In this document: positions 8,589 to 17,343 of the stretch, in pieces
Layout of the letters: every line of letters starts with the position of its first letter
How positions within the stretch are numbered: the stretch's first letter is position 1
Assembly (NCBI GenBank): GCA_014239155.1
Contig: JAAZZQ010000068.1
Coordinates: 1-64,000, forward strand
Reading direction: 5' to 3'
DNA length: 64,000 nucleotides
Source: Lachnospiraceae bacterium
GTDB lineage: Bacteria > Bacillota > Clostridia > Lachnospirales > Lachnospiraceae
Translations under genes and position numbers: made by a program
The notes under the pieces: generated by a model
Databases searched by the model: none
Told to the model about the DNA's origin: nothing
The model's input: only the letters and a program-made list of their open reading frames with translations

Positions 8589-10105
8589 TGGATTTTGTGC
8601 AGAATTTTCCATTTTTTAGCATTCTGTTGTCGCTCGGTTCTGGCGTTCTGACATCAATTATGAGCAAGCGGGTAGCGCGTCTGTGGAACATGTTCATTTT
8701 GATTGTAATTACTGTGATGTCAGCGGTATTGTTTGTATATCTATTGGGAGTACGGGAACCCTATACTTTTATGATGGGACACTTTCCAGCACCTTGGGGA
8801 AATGAGATTCGGGCAGGCGTGCTTGAGGCTGGAATGGCGCTCTTTTTCTGTATGATTATGTTGCTCTCACTGATAGGCGGTCAGGAGCATCTCGACAAGG
8901 AAATTGAGGACACCAAAATTAATCTTTATTATATTATGGTGAATTTGCTCCTAAGTTCTTTGCTGGCTTTAATCTACACAAATGATTTGTTTACAGCATA
9001 TGTCTTTGTGGAAATTAATACAATCAGCGCGTGTGGCTTAATTATGATTACGCAGAGTGGGCGGACAATTGAGGCGGCAACACGCTATATGATTATGGCT
9101 TCCCTTGGTTCCGGTCTGCTCTTAATGGGGCTTTGTGTTCTGTACGATATTACAGGGCATCTTTTGATGAGTAATATCAAAGATAGTGTTGCATTTGTCT
9201 ATGCACAAGGGACTTATAATATTCCGCTCGTTGCTTCTATTGGTATGGTGGTGGTTGGTCTTGCCATTAAAAGTGCGCTTTATCCATTCCACACATGGCT
9301 CCCTGATGCATATGGGTATTCCACAGTGTCCAGCGCGGCGATTTTGTCAAGTCTTGTGTCAAAGGGCTATATTTTTCTGTTAATCAAAATTTTTTTCCGC
9401 GTGGTGGGTTTTGAAATTATTGTGGATACAAGGATTGTCAATATCTTGTTTGTATTTGGGCTTCTTGGCATGATTATGGGCTCGGTCAATGCCATTTTGG
9501 AAAATGATATTCGCCGTATGATAGCTTTTTCATCGGTTGCTCAAATTGGATATATTTATATGGGATTTGGACTTGGAACGACAATGGGCATTGTGGCGAG
9601 CATTTTTCATATTTTATCCCATGCCTCAACAAAGTCGCTCTTGTTTGTTGCAGGGGTAGGACTTACAGATGCTTCTGGAGAGAGCAGAAAATTTGCAGAT
9701 TTGACAGGGAGTGGATTTCGGAATCCTATGGCGGGGATTGCCTTTACAATCGGCGCATGTTCTATGGTTGGGATTCCATTATTTTCAGGGTTTATTAGCA
9801 AGATGCAGTTTGCGGAGGCAGCAGTGCAAAACAGTTTGCAGAAAATGCTTCCAACGCTGATTTGTCTGGCAGTCAGTACAGTGCTCAACGCGATTTACTT
9901 TATGAAAACAGTGATACGCATCTATACACCAGCCAGTAAAAATGTAAAAAGGACACAGGCGGGGGAGGCTGCAATAATTGGCGTGAAAGAACACCCACTA
10001 TATAATGTGGCATTAATATTAATGATTTTGTTAAATGTTGTGCTTGGATGTTGTTCACAGCCAATAGTAGACTGGATTATAGATGGTCTAGCTATGTTTG
10101 GATAG
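8588..10105 (+). CDS. mrpD: Mrp-type antiporter subunit D-like, NuoL/M/N family (paralogue 1)
   Basis: A 505-residue protein with about 14 membrane helices of the proton-conducting NuoL/M/N family. Key charged residues known from this family are present: the Glu in FVEINTISACG (about 142), the Lys in GLAIKSALYPFHTWLPDAYG (about 227) and the Lys in SLVSKGYIFLLIK (about 258). It directly follows mrpC, the canonical place of mrpD. ATG 8588 (TGATG) is preferred over GTG 8585 because AAGGAGG ends 7 bases upstream of it. First of four such paralogues in a row. Confidence 0.92.
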   Translation: MDFVQNFPFFSILLSLGSGVLTSIMSKRVARLWNMFILIVITVMSAVLFVYLLGVREPYTFMMGHFPAPWGNEIRAGVLEAGMALFFCMIMLLSLIGGQEHLDKEIEDTKINLYYIMVNLLLSSLLALIYTNDLFTAYVFVEINTISACGLIMITQSGRTIEAATRYMIMASLGSGLLLMGLCVLYDITGHLLMSNIKDSVAFVYAQGTYNIPLVASIGMVVVGLAIKSALYPFHTWLPDAYGYSTVSSAAILSSLVSKGYIFLLIKIFFRVVGFEIIVDTRIVNILFVFGLLGMIMGSVNAILENDIRRMIAFSSVAQIGYIYMGFGLGTTMGIVASIFHILSHASTKSLLFVAGVGLTDASGESRKFADLTGSGFRNPMAGIAFTIGACSMVGIPLFSGFISKMQFAEAAVQNSLQKMLPTLICLAVSTVLNAIYFMKTVIRIYTPASKNVKRTQAGEAAIIGVKEHPLYNVALILMILLNVVLGCCSQPIVDWIIDGLAMFG

Positions 10106-10120
10106 TAGGGGAGGATTGCA

Positions 10121-11671
10121 ATGAATTACATGATTTTAGTTTCGGTTGTCCTGCCCATTGTTGTGGGATTTATTTTGCTTTTTTTGCCAGAAAGTGTATT
10201 TGGAAGTAGGCAGCATCTTTTAAAAGTAGCAGGTACTTTTTTTATTGTGTGCGCACTTATAGCAGCTTATGTGGTGAGCGGTGCAGCAGGGGACAGGCTC
10301 TTTTTGTTTTTTCTGGTTGATGAGATTCCAGTATATTTTGCAATAGATAATCTTGGTCGGTTTTTTGCAGGGATTGTAATTGTTATCTTTTTGTTGGCAG
10401 GTTTTTTCTCGTTTGTTTATATGTCACATGAGCAGAATGAAAAGCGATATTACAGCTTTTATTTAATGACATTTGGTGTGTTGATGGGGCTTTGTTTTGC
10501 CGGAAATCTTGTGACATTGTATCTATTCTATGAGTTTATGACACTTGCCTCTATGCCATTTGTCCTTCATTCTGGCACAAAAGAGGCTGTTATGGCTGGT
10601 TTAAAGTATCTGTTTTATTCTTTTTGCGGCGCGTATATGGCGTTGTTTGGCATTTATTTTCTGTATCAATATGCCTTGTCCTTTGATGTGTCTGTCTCAG
10701 GCGCCTTGGGAATTACACAATATAGCGAGACAGCGCGTATGATGGGATTTGTAGCGGGTGGCTGGTTAGATGCGGAAATTGTCACGTTGCGTGGAAATAC
10801 GCAGATGTGCCTTATTGCAGTATTTTTAATGATTGTGGGATTTGGCGTAAAGGCGGGCTGTTTTCCGTTTCATGCGTGGCTTCCAACAGCGCACCCTGTC
10901 GCACCGGCGCCAGCTTCCGCGTTTTTGTCTGGCATTATTGTAAAGGGTGGTGTCCTTGCATTGATTCGGACCGTATATTATTGCGTGGGTCCAGACTTTT
11001 TACAAGGAACATGGGTGCAGACAGTCTGGGCAATTCTTGCTGTCGTGACGCTCGTGATGGGTTCTGTTCTTGCATTTAAGGAAAAGGTGCTAAAAAAACG
11101 ACTTGCTTACTCAACAGTGTCAAATCTTTCTTATATATTGTTGGGTTTGTCCATGTTAAATGTCACTGCATTTACAGGAAGTTTGCTGCATGTAATATTT
11201 CACGCAGTAATAAAAAGTGCGCTGTTTCTCTTTGCAGGGGCGTTAATTTTTGTTACAGGGCGAACAAAAGTCAATGAGTATATGGGGCTTGGCAAAAGAA
11301 TGCCAATTCTATTTTGGAGTTATACAATTGTATCGCTGGGATTGATTGGTATTCCACCAACAAGTGGTGTGGTGAGTAAATGGTATCTGGCGACAGGTTG
11401 TCTTGAGAGTGGTTTGACAGGGCTTTCTTGGGTTGGTCCTGTTGCACTGTTAGTCTCAGCGCTTTTGACAGCGGGGTATTTGCTTCCAATCAGTGCCCGC
11501 GCTTTTCTAAAAGAATCTGACTATGAGGCGGTGCGCAACGACTATAAGGAGCCGCATTTATTGATGTTAATACCAATTGCATTGCTTGCAGCAATCACAT
11601 TTGCGCTTGGGCTGTATCCTGTACCTTTGATTCAATGGATACAAAATGGGATTGCCGCTGCATTATTTTAA
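10121..11671 (+). CDS. NuoL/M/N-type proton-conducting antiporter subunit (paralogue 2)
   Basis: A 516-residue polytopic protein. The conserved helix-5 Glu is seen in LFYEFMTLASMP, the helix-7 Lys in GFGVKAGCFPFHAWLPTAHP and the helix-8 Lys in GIIVKGGVLALIR. RBS GGGGAGG precedes the ATG, and the gap to the preceding gene is 15 bases. All residues expected of an active ion channel subunit are kept, so it is probably functional and not a structural relic. Which paralogue moves Na+ and which H+ cannot be told from sequence. Confidence 0.9.
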   Translation: MNYMILVSVVLPIVVGFILLFLPESVFGSRQHLLKVAGTFFIVCALIAAYVVSGAAGDRLFLFFLVDEIPVYFAIDNLGRFFAGIVIVIFLLAGFFSFVYMSHEQNEKRYYSFYLMTFGVLMGLCFAGNLVTLYLFYEFMTLASMPFVLHSGTKEAVMAGLKYLFYSFCGAYMALFGIYFLYQYALSFDVSVSGALGITQYSETARMMGFVAGGWLDAEIVTLRGNTQMCLIAVFLMIVGFGVKAGCFPFHAWLPTAHPVAPAPASAFLSGIIVKGGVLALIRTVYYCVGPDFLQGTWVQTVWAILAVVTLVMGSVLAFKEKVLKKRLAYSTVSNLSYILLGLSMLNVTAFTGSLLHVIFHAVIKSALFLFAGALIFVTGRTKVNEYMGLGKRMPILFWSYTIVSLGLIGIPPTSGVVSKWYLATGCLESGLTGLSWVGPVALLVSALLTAGYLLPISARAFLKESDYEAVRNDYKEPHLLMLIPIALLAAITFALGLYPVPLIQWIQNGIAAALF

Positions 11672-11686
11672 AGGGGGTAGAATATC

Positions 11687-13180
11687 ATGATTTTTGGTTT
11701 AATGCTTACTGTGATACTGCTTCCCTTTGCGGGCGGTATTTTATTGCAGATTATAAAATTTGAGAACAAGCGCAATAAAGAGTGTTATATTTTTTTGTAT
11801 GTGCTTACAAATACATTGTTGACTTATGTGCTGTTGTCACATGGTCCTACTGAGCTAATTCGGGTGATTAACTTTGCGGGGGCAAAACTTGATTTTTCTT
11901 TTAAAATCGATGGCATGAGCATGGTATTTGCAGGGTTGGTATCGACACTCTGGCCGCTTGCCACGCTGTACTCCTTTCCCTATATGGAACATGAACACAA
12001 CGGGCGTGTCCATGAAAATATTTTCTATTTATTTTACACAGCGACTTATGGTGTGACGCTTGGTATTGCTATGTCAGGAAATATGCTGACAATGTATTGT
12101 TTTTATGAGCTGCTTACACTGGTGACAGTTCCGCTAGTGATGCATACTTTGACAAGGGAGGCAGTACATGCAAGCCGCAAATATTTTTACTATTCGCTTG
12201 GCGGTGCAGCATTTGCATTTATTGGGCTGATTTTTTTGGTGGTTTATGGGGACAGCCTTGCATTTACTTATGGCGGAGTACTCAATTTATCACAGATAGG
12301 CGACAAGAAGAATTTGCTGTTATTTATCTATGTGCTGGCATTTATGGGATTTGGCGTGAAAGCGGCTGTCTGTCCTTTTAATGCGTGGCTTCCGCAGGCG
12401 GGGGTTGCGCCAACGCCTGTCACAGCGCTTTTACATGCAGTGGCGGTTGTAAAATCAGGTGCGTTTGCAATTATGCGCTTGACATACTATAGTTTTGGTA
12501 TGGATTTTTTGCGCGGAACATGGGCACAATATTTACTTTTGTGTTTTGTGATTTTTACAATTGTGTATGGATGCAGCATGGCTGTAAAAGAGACACATGT
12601 TAAAAGAAGACTTGCATTTTCGACCATTTCCAATTTGTCTTATATCTTGTTTGGCGTACTGATTATGACCCCGCTTGGTCTTGTCGGTGCACTGTGCCAT
12701 ATGGTGTTTCACGGTGTAATGAAGATTTGTTCCTTTTTCTGTGCGGGTGCAATGATTACACAGGCGCATGTCAACTATGTATATGAAACAGATGGTCTGG
12801 CTAGAAAGATGCCAAAAATATTTGCAATTTTTACAATCTCTTCGTTTGCTTTAATGGGCGTGCCAGGGCTTTGTGGTTTCGTGTCAAAATGGCACCTTGC
12901 CAAAGCTGCCTTTGCAAGTGGCAATGTACTGATGATTGCAGGCGTGGGAGGTCTTTTGATTTCGGCGTTGCTCACAGCGATTTATATGCTTAGCATTGTG
13001 ATTCGCGCTTACTTTCCGGGAAATGATTTTGATGATACAAAACTGCAGAATGAGATTTGTGATCCAGACTGGCGCATGGTGTTTCCATTATTTTTGTTTG
13101 TGATTGCAATGGTGGTGATTGGTGTGAACAGTGCGCCGCTTGTAAATTTCTTTACAAGTGTGGCAGGCGGGCAAATCTAG
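11687..13180 (+). CDS. NuoL/M/N-type proton-conducting antiporter subunit (paralogue 3)
   Basis: A 497-residue polytopic protein, closest in layout to paralogue 2. Helix-5 Glu in CFYELLTLVTVP, helix-7 Lys in GFGVKAAVCPFNAWLPQAG (the usual FHAW His is Asn here), helix-8 Lys in VAVVKSGAFAIMR. AAGGGGG precedes the ATG; 15 bases separate it from the preceding stop. Part of the same operon. Confidence 0.9.
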   Translation: MIFGLMLTVILLPFAGGILLQIIKFENKRNKECYIFLYVLTNTLLTYVLLSHGPTELIRVINFAGAKLDFSFKIDGMSMVFAGLVSTLWPLATLYSFPYMEHEHNGRVHENIFYLFYTATYGVTLGIAMSGNMLTMYCFYELLTLVTVPLVMHTLTREAVHASRKYFYYSLGGAAFAFIGLIFLVVYGDSLAFTYGGVLNLSQIGDKKNLLLFIYVLAFMGFGVKAAVCPFNAWLPQAGVAPTPVTALLHAVAVVKSGAFAIMRLTYYSFGMDFLRGTWAQYLLLCFVIFTIVYGCSMAVKETHVKRRLAFSTISNLSYILFGVLIMTPLGLVGALCHMVFHGVMKICSFFCAGAMITQAHVNYVYETDGLARKMPKIFAIFTISSFALMGVPGLCGFVSKWHLAKAAFASGNVLMIAGVGGLLISALLTAIYMLSIVIRAYFPGNDFDDTKLQNEICDPDWRMVFPLFLFVIAMVVIGVNSAPLVNFFTSVAGGQI

Positions 13181-13196
13181 GGAGGAGTGTTGCAAA

Positions 13197-15398
13197 ATGA
13201 GAAATACTTTTGGGACCGTAAGCTTTCCCTTTGTAATGTGTGTGGTATTCTGGTTGATATGCCGTTCAAAATCAAAGGGGAAAAAAGCCGCGGCACTGAT
13301 TATGATTTTTGCTACCGCAGTTGAATTGATTGCTGCGTTGAGCCTAATGTACTTTGATTTGCATGGAATGTCATCTGAAATCTATGAAGTTGCGGGTGTG
13401 AGTGGTCTTGGACTGCACTTTATGTACACAGGGTTTCGGGGTGTGTTTGGCGTGGCGACTGCTTTTGCTTGGTTTGTGACAGCGCTGTTTTCGTACACAT
13501 TTATGAAAAATGACACCAATGTTATCCGATATGATATTTTTAATCTATTGACACTTGGCGCGACAATGGGCATCTTTTATGCCGCAGACTTGTTTACTTT
13601 GTTTTTTTTCTTTGAGCTAATGTCCTTCACTTCCTTTCTGTGGGTGGCACATAGGCAGACGCGCGCTTCACTATACGCCGCAGGGACCTATCTTGGCATT
13701 GCGATTGCGGGTGGTATGGCAATTTTAATGGGGCTTTTTATTGTGTATGAAAGGCTTGGAACGCTTTATTTTGATGAGATGTATGGACATGCTGTAGAAT
13801 TAATGGAGCGCGGTGAAAATCTTGGGTGGCTTTTTGCGGCAGCAGGTTGTATGTTTGTTGGATTTGGCGCGAAGGCAGGGGCTTTTCCAGTTCATGTGTG
13901 GCTTCCAGATTCCTACACAGAGGCGCCGGCACCTGCAACGGCATTGCTCTCGGCGGTGTTAAGCAAAACGGGGGTTTTTGGCATTTTGTTATTAACGCTA
14001 GATGTACTGCCAACGCAAGGCGGTTGGGGAGCGTTTCTGCTGATTGTCGGTGTGGTTACAATGGCAGTGGGTGGTATTCGCGGTGTGATGAGTGGCAATT
14101 TTAAGACAACACTTGCCTATTCTTCTATGTCGCAAATTGGATTTATTTTGACAGGTGTCGGAATGCAGTCCCTTCTAGCGGAATTTCTGACAGTGTCCGC
14201 GAATGCAGGATATGCAGACACTGCGGAGGTTGCAGAGATTGTCACAGTGTTTGGCATGGCAATAAATGGAACATTTCTTCATATGTTAAATCACTTGTTT
14301 GTGAAGCTGGTCTTGTTTATGACAGCAGGTGCAATTTTTACTCATGTGGGCAGCTATGACCTGAACCAAGTGCGCGGTTTTGGGCGCAAGAAACCATTTT
14401 TATTTGTAACGTTTTTGCTTGCGGCAGCAGGCGTGGGAGGTATTCCGCTTCTAAATGGCTATGTGAGCAAAACCCTGCTACATGAAAGTATTGTAGAGTA
14501 TGGAGCGTTAATTGCGCTTTCAGCGGCAGACGGTGCGGTAATGGCGGCTACCCCTGTGATGATAAAAGTTTCAGAGGCATTGTTTTTGTTTTCTGGCGGA
14601 CTGACAGTTGCCTATATGACAAAACTTTTTATTGTACTGTTTCTTGAGAAAAACAGTGACAAAAAGGTACAGGAATCCTATGATGCAAAGAAAAATTATA
14701 TGCCAGTGTTAACAAAAGTGGCGATTGGCGTTTGTGTGTTGCCAATTCCACTAATTGGAATCCTGCCAAATCTGGTTGCAAAACCAATTGCAGAGTATGG
14801 GTTGGTGCAGTTTGGACTAAGTGCGCTGCTAGAGCATCATCAGGAGAATATGCACTATTATTCTATGGAAAATCTTTCCGGGGCGTTGATTTCTATTGTT
14901 GTTGGCGCGATTGTATATTTGTTTGTTGTGCGATTCTGGATGTTGGGCAGACGTTTTTCCAACAAACACGAAAAGGGATATTATGAACTTTTTCCTGCGT
15001 GGCTAAACTTAGAAAAATATGTCTACAGAGCAGTGTTTTACAGAGCAGTGCCATTTGTATTGGGGATTATTGCAAGAATTTTAGATAGTATTTTGGATAG
15101 TATTGTGGTATTGCTTCGGAAAACTGTTTATCGTGACCGTGCACTGCCTTATGAATTGCCAGAGGGAAATTATATCACACATACAATTGGACTGAGCATG
15201 GAACGTGTTCGATTGCTATATTACACAGTGATGCGAAAAGAAGGTTATGCACCAAAGAACTATGCACATAAATTTGCAATGAAAAATATTGATCTTTTTG
15301 AGAATTTTCGTATTATTGAACGAAGCTTGTCCTTTGGATTGTTTATGTTCTGTGTGGGGCTTGTGCTGACAATGATTTATTTGTTGGCGATAAATTAA
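13197..15398 (+). CDS. NuoL/M/N-type proton-conducting antiporter subunit, long form (paralogue 4, MrpA/NuoL-like)
   Basis: A 733-residue protein, longer than the other three by about 230 residues at the C-terminus. The core has helix-5 Glu in FFFELMSFTSFLW, helix-7 Lys in GFGAKAGAFPVHVWLPDSYT and helix-8 Lys in VLSKTGVFGILLL. The extra C-terminal part (about 500-733) has a long amphipathic stretch and a last membrane helix, reminiscent of the lateral extension of NuoL or MrpA. ATG 13197 with GGGAGGAG upstream is the better start; an in-frame ATG at 13158 overlaps the preceding gene and has no such site. Last gene of the operon, followed by a terminator. Confidence 0.9.
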   Translation: MRNTFGTVSFPFVMCVVFWLICRSKSKGKKAAALIMIFATAVELIAALSLMYFDLHGMSSEIYEVAGVSGLGLHFMYTGFRGVFGVATAFAWFVTALFSYTFMKNDTNVIRYDIFNLLTLGATMGIFYAADLFTLFFFFELMSFTSFLWVAHRQTRASLYAAGTYLGIAIAGGMAILMGLFIVYERLGTLYFDEMYGHAVELMERGENLGWLFAAAGCMFVGFGAKAGAFPVHVWLPDSYTEAPAPATALLSAVLSKTGVFGILLLTLDVLPTQGGWGAFLLIVGVVTMAVGGIRGVMSGNFKTTLAYSSMSQIGFILTGVGMQSLLAEFLTVSANAGYADTAEVAEIVTVFGMAINGTFLHMLNHLFVKLVLFMTAGAIFTHVGSYDLNQVRGFGRKKPFLFVTFLLAAAGVGGIPLLNGYVSKTLLHESIVEYGALIALSAADGAVMAATPVMIKVSEALFLFSGGLTVAYMTKLFIVLFLEKNSDKKVQESYDAKKNYMPVLTKVAIGVCVLPIPLIGILPNLVAKPIAEYGLVQFGLSALLEHHQENMHYYSMENLSGALISIVVGAIVYLFVVRFWMLGRRFSNKHEKGYYELFPAWLNLEKYVYRAVFYRAVPFVLGIIARILDSILDSIVVLLRKTVYRDRALPYELPEGNYITHTIGLSMERVRLLYYTVMRKEGYAPKNYAHKFAMKNIDLFENFRIIERSLSFGLFMFCVGLVLTMIYLLAIN

Positions 15399-15405
15399 AA
15401 ATTAT

Positions 15406-15462
15406 AGAAAAACCAGATTGTTTTAAAGAGCGTATTCTCTGGAATTCTCTGGTTTTTTTTGT
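15406..15462 (+). terminator. Terminator of the antiporter operon
   Basis: Outer stem AAAACCAGA (about 15409-15417) pairs with TCTGGTTTT (about 15448-15456), with a shorter inner AGAG/CTCT pairing in the loop, and a run of eight T bases follows the right arm. Confidence 0.8.
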
Positions 15463-15471
15463 TGGAAAAGA

Positions 15472-15533
15472 TTGACATATATAGATTGTCGATATATAAT
15501 AAGCTTGAAATATATATAGATAATCTATATATA
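15472..15533 (+). promoter_or_regulatory. Consensus promoter with AT-rich palindromic operator (PadR-type)
   Basis: TTGACA (15472-15477), exactly 17 bases, TATAAT (15495-15500). Eleven bases downstream lies a perfect palindrome with arms TATATATAGAT (15511-15521) and ATCTATATATA (15523-15533). A related half-palindrome, TATATAGATT...GATATATA, lies in the promoter spacer. This fits an autoregulated PadR operator; binding by the PadR protein encoded next is inference. Confidence 0.75.
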
Positions 15534-15582
15534 AATAGGTGATTTTTCAAAAACAATAAAAAAGAAAGGAGTTTTAGTGACA

Positions 15583-15903
15583 ATGGACAAATCGTTAATA
15601 TCAGGGAGCACCTCCATGTTAATTTTACGGTTGTTAGACGAAAGGGACATGTATGGTTATGAGATGATTGAGACGCTTGAGGCAAAGTCAAACAATGTAT
15701 TTACCCTAAAGGCAGGAACGCTCTATCCTCTTTTGCACAGCCTTGAGGAAAAAAATTATCTGACGTCTTATGAGCACGAAGCAAACGGAAAAGTGCGCAA
15801 GTATTATAGCATTACAAAAGGTGGCAAAAAATATTTAAAGTCCAAAAAAGAGGAGTGGCATACGTATCAGACAGCAGTTTTAAATGTGTTGGGTATGGCG
15901 TGA
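15583..15903 (+). CDS. PadR family transcriptional regulator
   Basis: A 106-residue winged-helix repressor. The sequence DKSLISGSTSMLILRLLDE at the N-terminus, YGYEMIETL and LKAGTLYPLLHSLEEKNYL (about 47-65) are textbook PadR subfamily-2 features. ATG 15583 or GTG 15577 could be the start; AAAGGAG (15565-15571) lies between the ideal spacings for both. The next gene begins 16 bases later, so the pair is one operon under the palindromic operator upstream. PadR proteins of this length often control an adjacent membrane protein gene; here that is a SEDS homologue. Confidence 0.92.
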   Translation: MDKSLISGSTSMLILRLLDERDMYGYEMIETLEAKSNNVFTLKAGTLYPLLHSLEEKNYLTSYEHEANGKVRKYYSITKGGKKYLKSKKEEWHTYQTAVLNVLGMA

Positions 15904-15919
15904 TTCAGGGGGGATTAAT

Positions 15920-17194
15920 ATGGATGAGTTTATGAAAATACTGACTGATCAGATTCGTTGTGTCAAAGCGCGGGAAGGCGTAGCACAGGAGATTTCCAAT
16001 CATATTCTTGACCAGGCAGAGGCATATGAACAGACAGGCATAAGCCATGAGCAGGCACTTGAGCGGGCAGTGCGGGAAATGGGAGACCCTGTGGAGATTG
16101 GGCTTTCTATGGACCGAATACATCGACCACAAATTGACTGGAAAATGTTGTTGATTACAGTTCTTTTGAGTATTGTAGGACTTGTGTGTATGACACCAGT
16201 TTTGGGAGTAAGCTATGTGATTTCCAGACAATTAATTTTTACCTTAGTGGGGTTTGGCGTGATTACCGCAGTCTATTTTTGGGATTATAGCATATTAGGA
16301 CATATCGGTATTAGAACAGGGATTCTTTTGACAATTGTATTGTTCCTTGGCAAGCAATATTTTTTTGAAACAATAAATGGGCGAGTACCAGCAATGTCTA
16401 TTTTAGTATATTTGTATGTGCCTGTATTTGCAGGAATTTTATATCAACTGCGCAAAAAGGGGTTGAGGGCTGTGCTTTTTGCAGTGGGAATGATTGGTGT
16501 TATCTGTGTGCTGACATTGCGTTTTTCAAGCAGTCTAATGGTGGCAGGAAATATTTTTTTGTGTATGATAGTTTTGCTTGTTGTAGCAGTCGCAAAAGGA
16601 ATGTTTGGCAAGGGTAAAAAGTATATTGCTAAACTTATCGGATTTGTGGTAGCTTTACCAACAGTGCTTTTTTGCTGGTTATTGTGGACAAATCAAGATT
16701 CCTTTCGCGTTCAGCGACTTATTGCATTTTTTAATCGAAATAAGTATCAGGAGGGATATTATTATCAGGTAATTCAAGCGATTCTGCACAATTGTAAATT
16801 TTTAGGCGTTGGCAATCCTGCATATTCTGAGGAATATTATTTTGCAGGACTAAAGGAAGGGGAACTTATACCACTGGCAATTATCCATCGTTTTGGTTTT
16901 ATTGCAGGAGTGATTTTATTGATTCTATTGACAGGGTTTATTTTATGTGCGATAAATATTGTACACCGCCAGAAAAATCAGCTTGGCGCTTTAATATCCC
17001 TAGCATGTTTTTTGGTGCTTGCTGTTAACTGTGTAGAGGGAATTTTAGTCAGTGTTGGATTATTTCCTGTGACAACCACTGCAATTCCGTTTTTGACGCG
17101 CGGAGGTAGTACTGCGTTTGTCTATGCGATACTAATAGGACTGCTTTTTAGTGTACACCGTCGTGAAAAGATACTGATTCGGGAGGCTCCTTAA
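15920..17194 (+). CDS. SEDS (FtsW/RodA/SpoVE) homologue with N-terminal PadR-associated helical domain
   Basis: A 424-residue protein. Residues 1-70 form a helical DUF1700/permease-prefix-like domain (QEISNHILDQAEAYEQTG, AVREMGDPVEIG) usually found on membrane proteins controlled by PadR. Residues 75-415 form about ten membrane helices ending in FLTRGGSTAFVYAILIGLL, matching the SEDS C-terminal PFISYGGS region. YYYQVIQAILHNCKFLGVG corresponds to the SEDS YQ...QS...G.GLG loop. The conserved loop-4 Asp of FtsW/RodA (in TDFIFA) is Glu315 here (GELIPLA), so polymerase activity is doubtful. Start ATG 15920 follows AGGGGGGAT. Role may be cell-wall or spore related; this is inference. Confidence 0.8.
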   Translation: MDEFMKILTDQIRCVKAREGVAQEISNHILDQAEAYEQTGISHEQALERAVREMGDPVEIGLSMDRIHRPQIDWKMLLITVLLSIVGLVCMTPVLGVSYVISRQLIFTLVGFGVITAVYFWDYSILGHIGIRTGILLTIVLFLGKQYFFETINGRVPAMSILVYLYVPVFAGILYQLRKKGLRAVLFAVGMIGVICVLTLRFSSSLMVAGNIFLCMIVLLVVAVAKGMFGKGKKYIAKLIGFVVALPTVLFCWLLWTNQDSFRVQRLIAFFNRNKYQEGYYYQVIQAILHNCKFLGVGNPAYSEEYYFAGLKEGELIPLAIIHRFGFIAGVILLILLTGFILCAINIVHRQKNQLGALISLACFLVLAVNCVEGILVSVGLFPVTTTAIPFLTRGGSTAFVYAILIGLLFSVHRREKILIREAP

Positions 17195-17214
17195 AAAATT
17201 ATTTTAACACTTTT

Positions 17215-17270
17215 AGATAATCCGATTAGAGAGAAGCTTATAGCATCTGTTAATCGGATTATCTTTTTTC
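17215..17270 (+). terminator. Terminator of the PadR-SEDS operon
   Basis: Long stem AGATAATCCGATTA (17215-17228) with TAATCGGATTATCT (17251-17264), followed by TTTTT. Confidence 0.92.
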
Positions 17271-17343
17271 AATTGTATTGAATATAAATAGAAGACCAAA
17301 TCAGAAAGAAATTATTAAGTTATAAAAGGGAGGAGGTATCATA

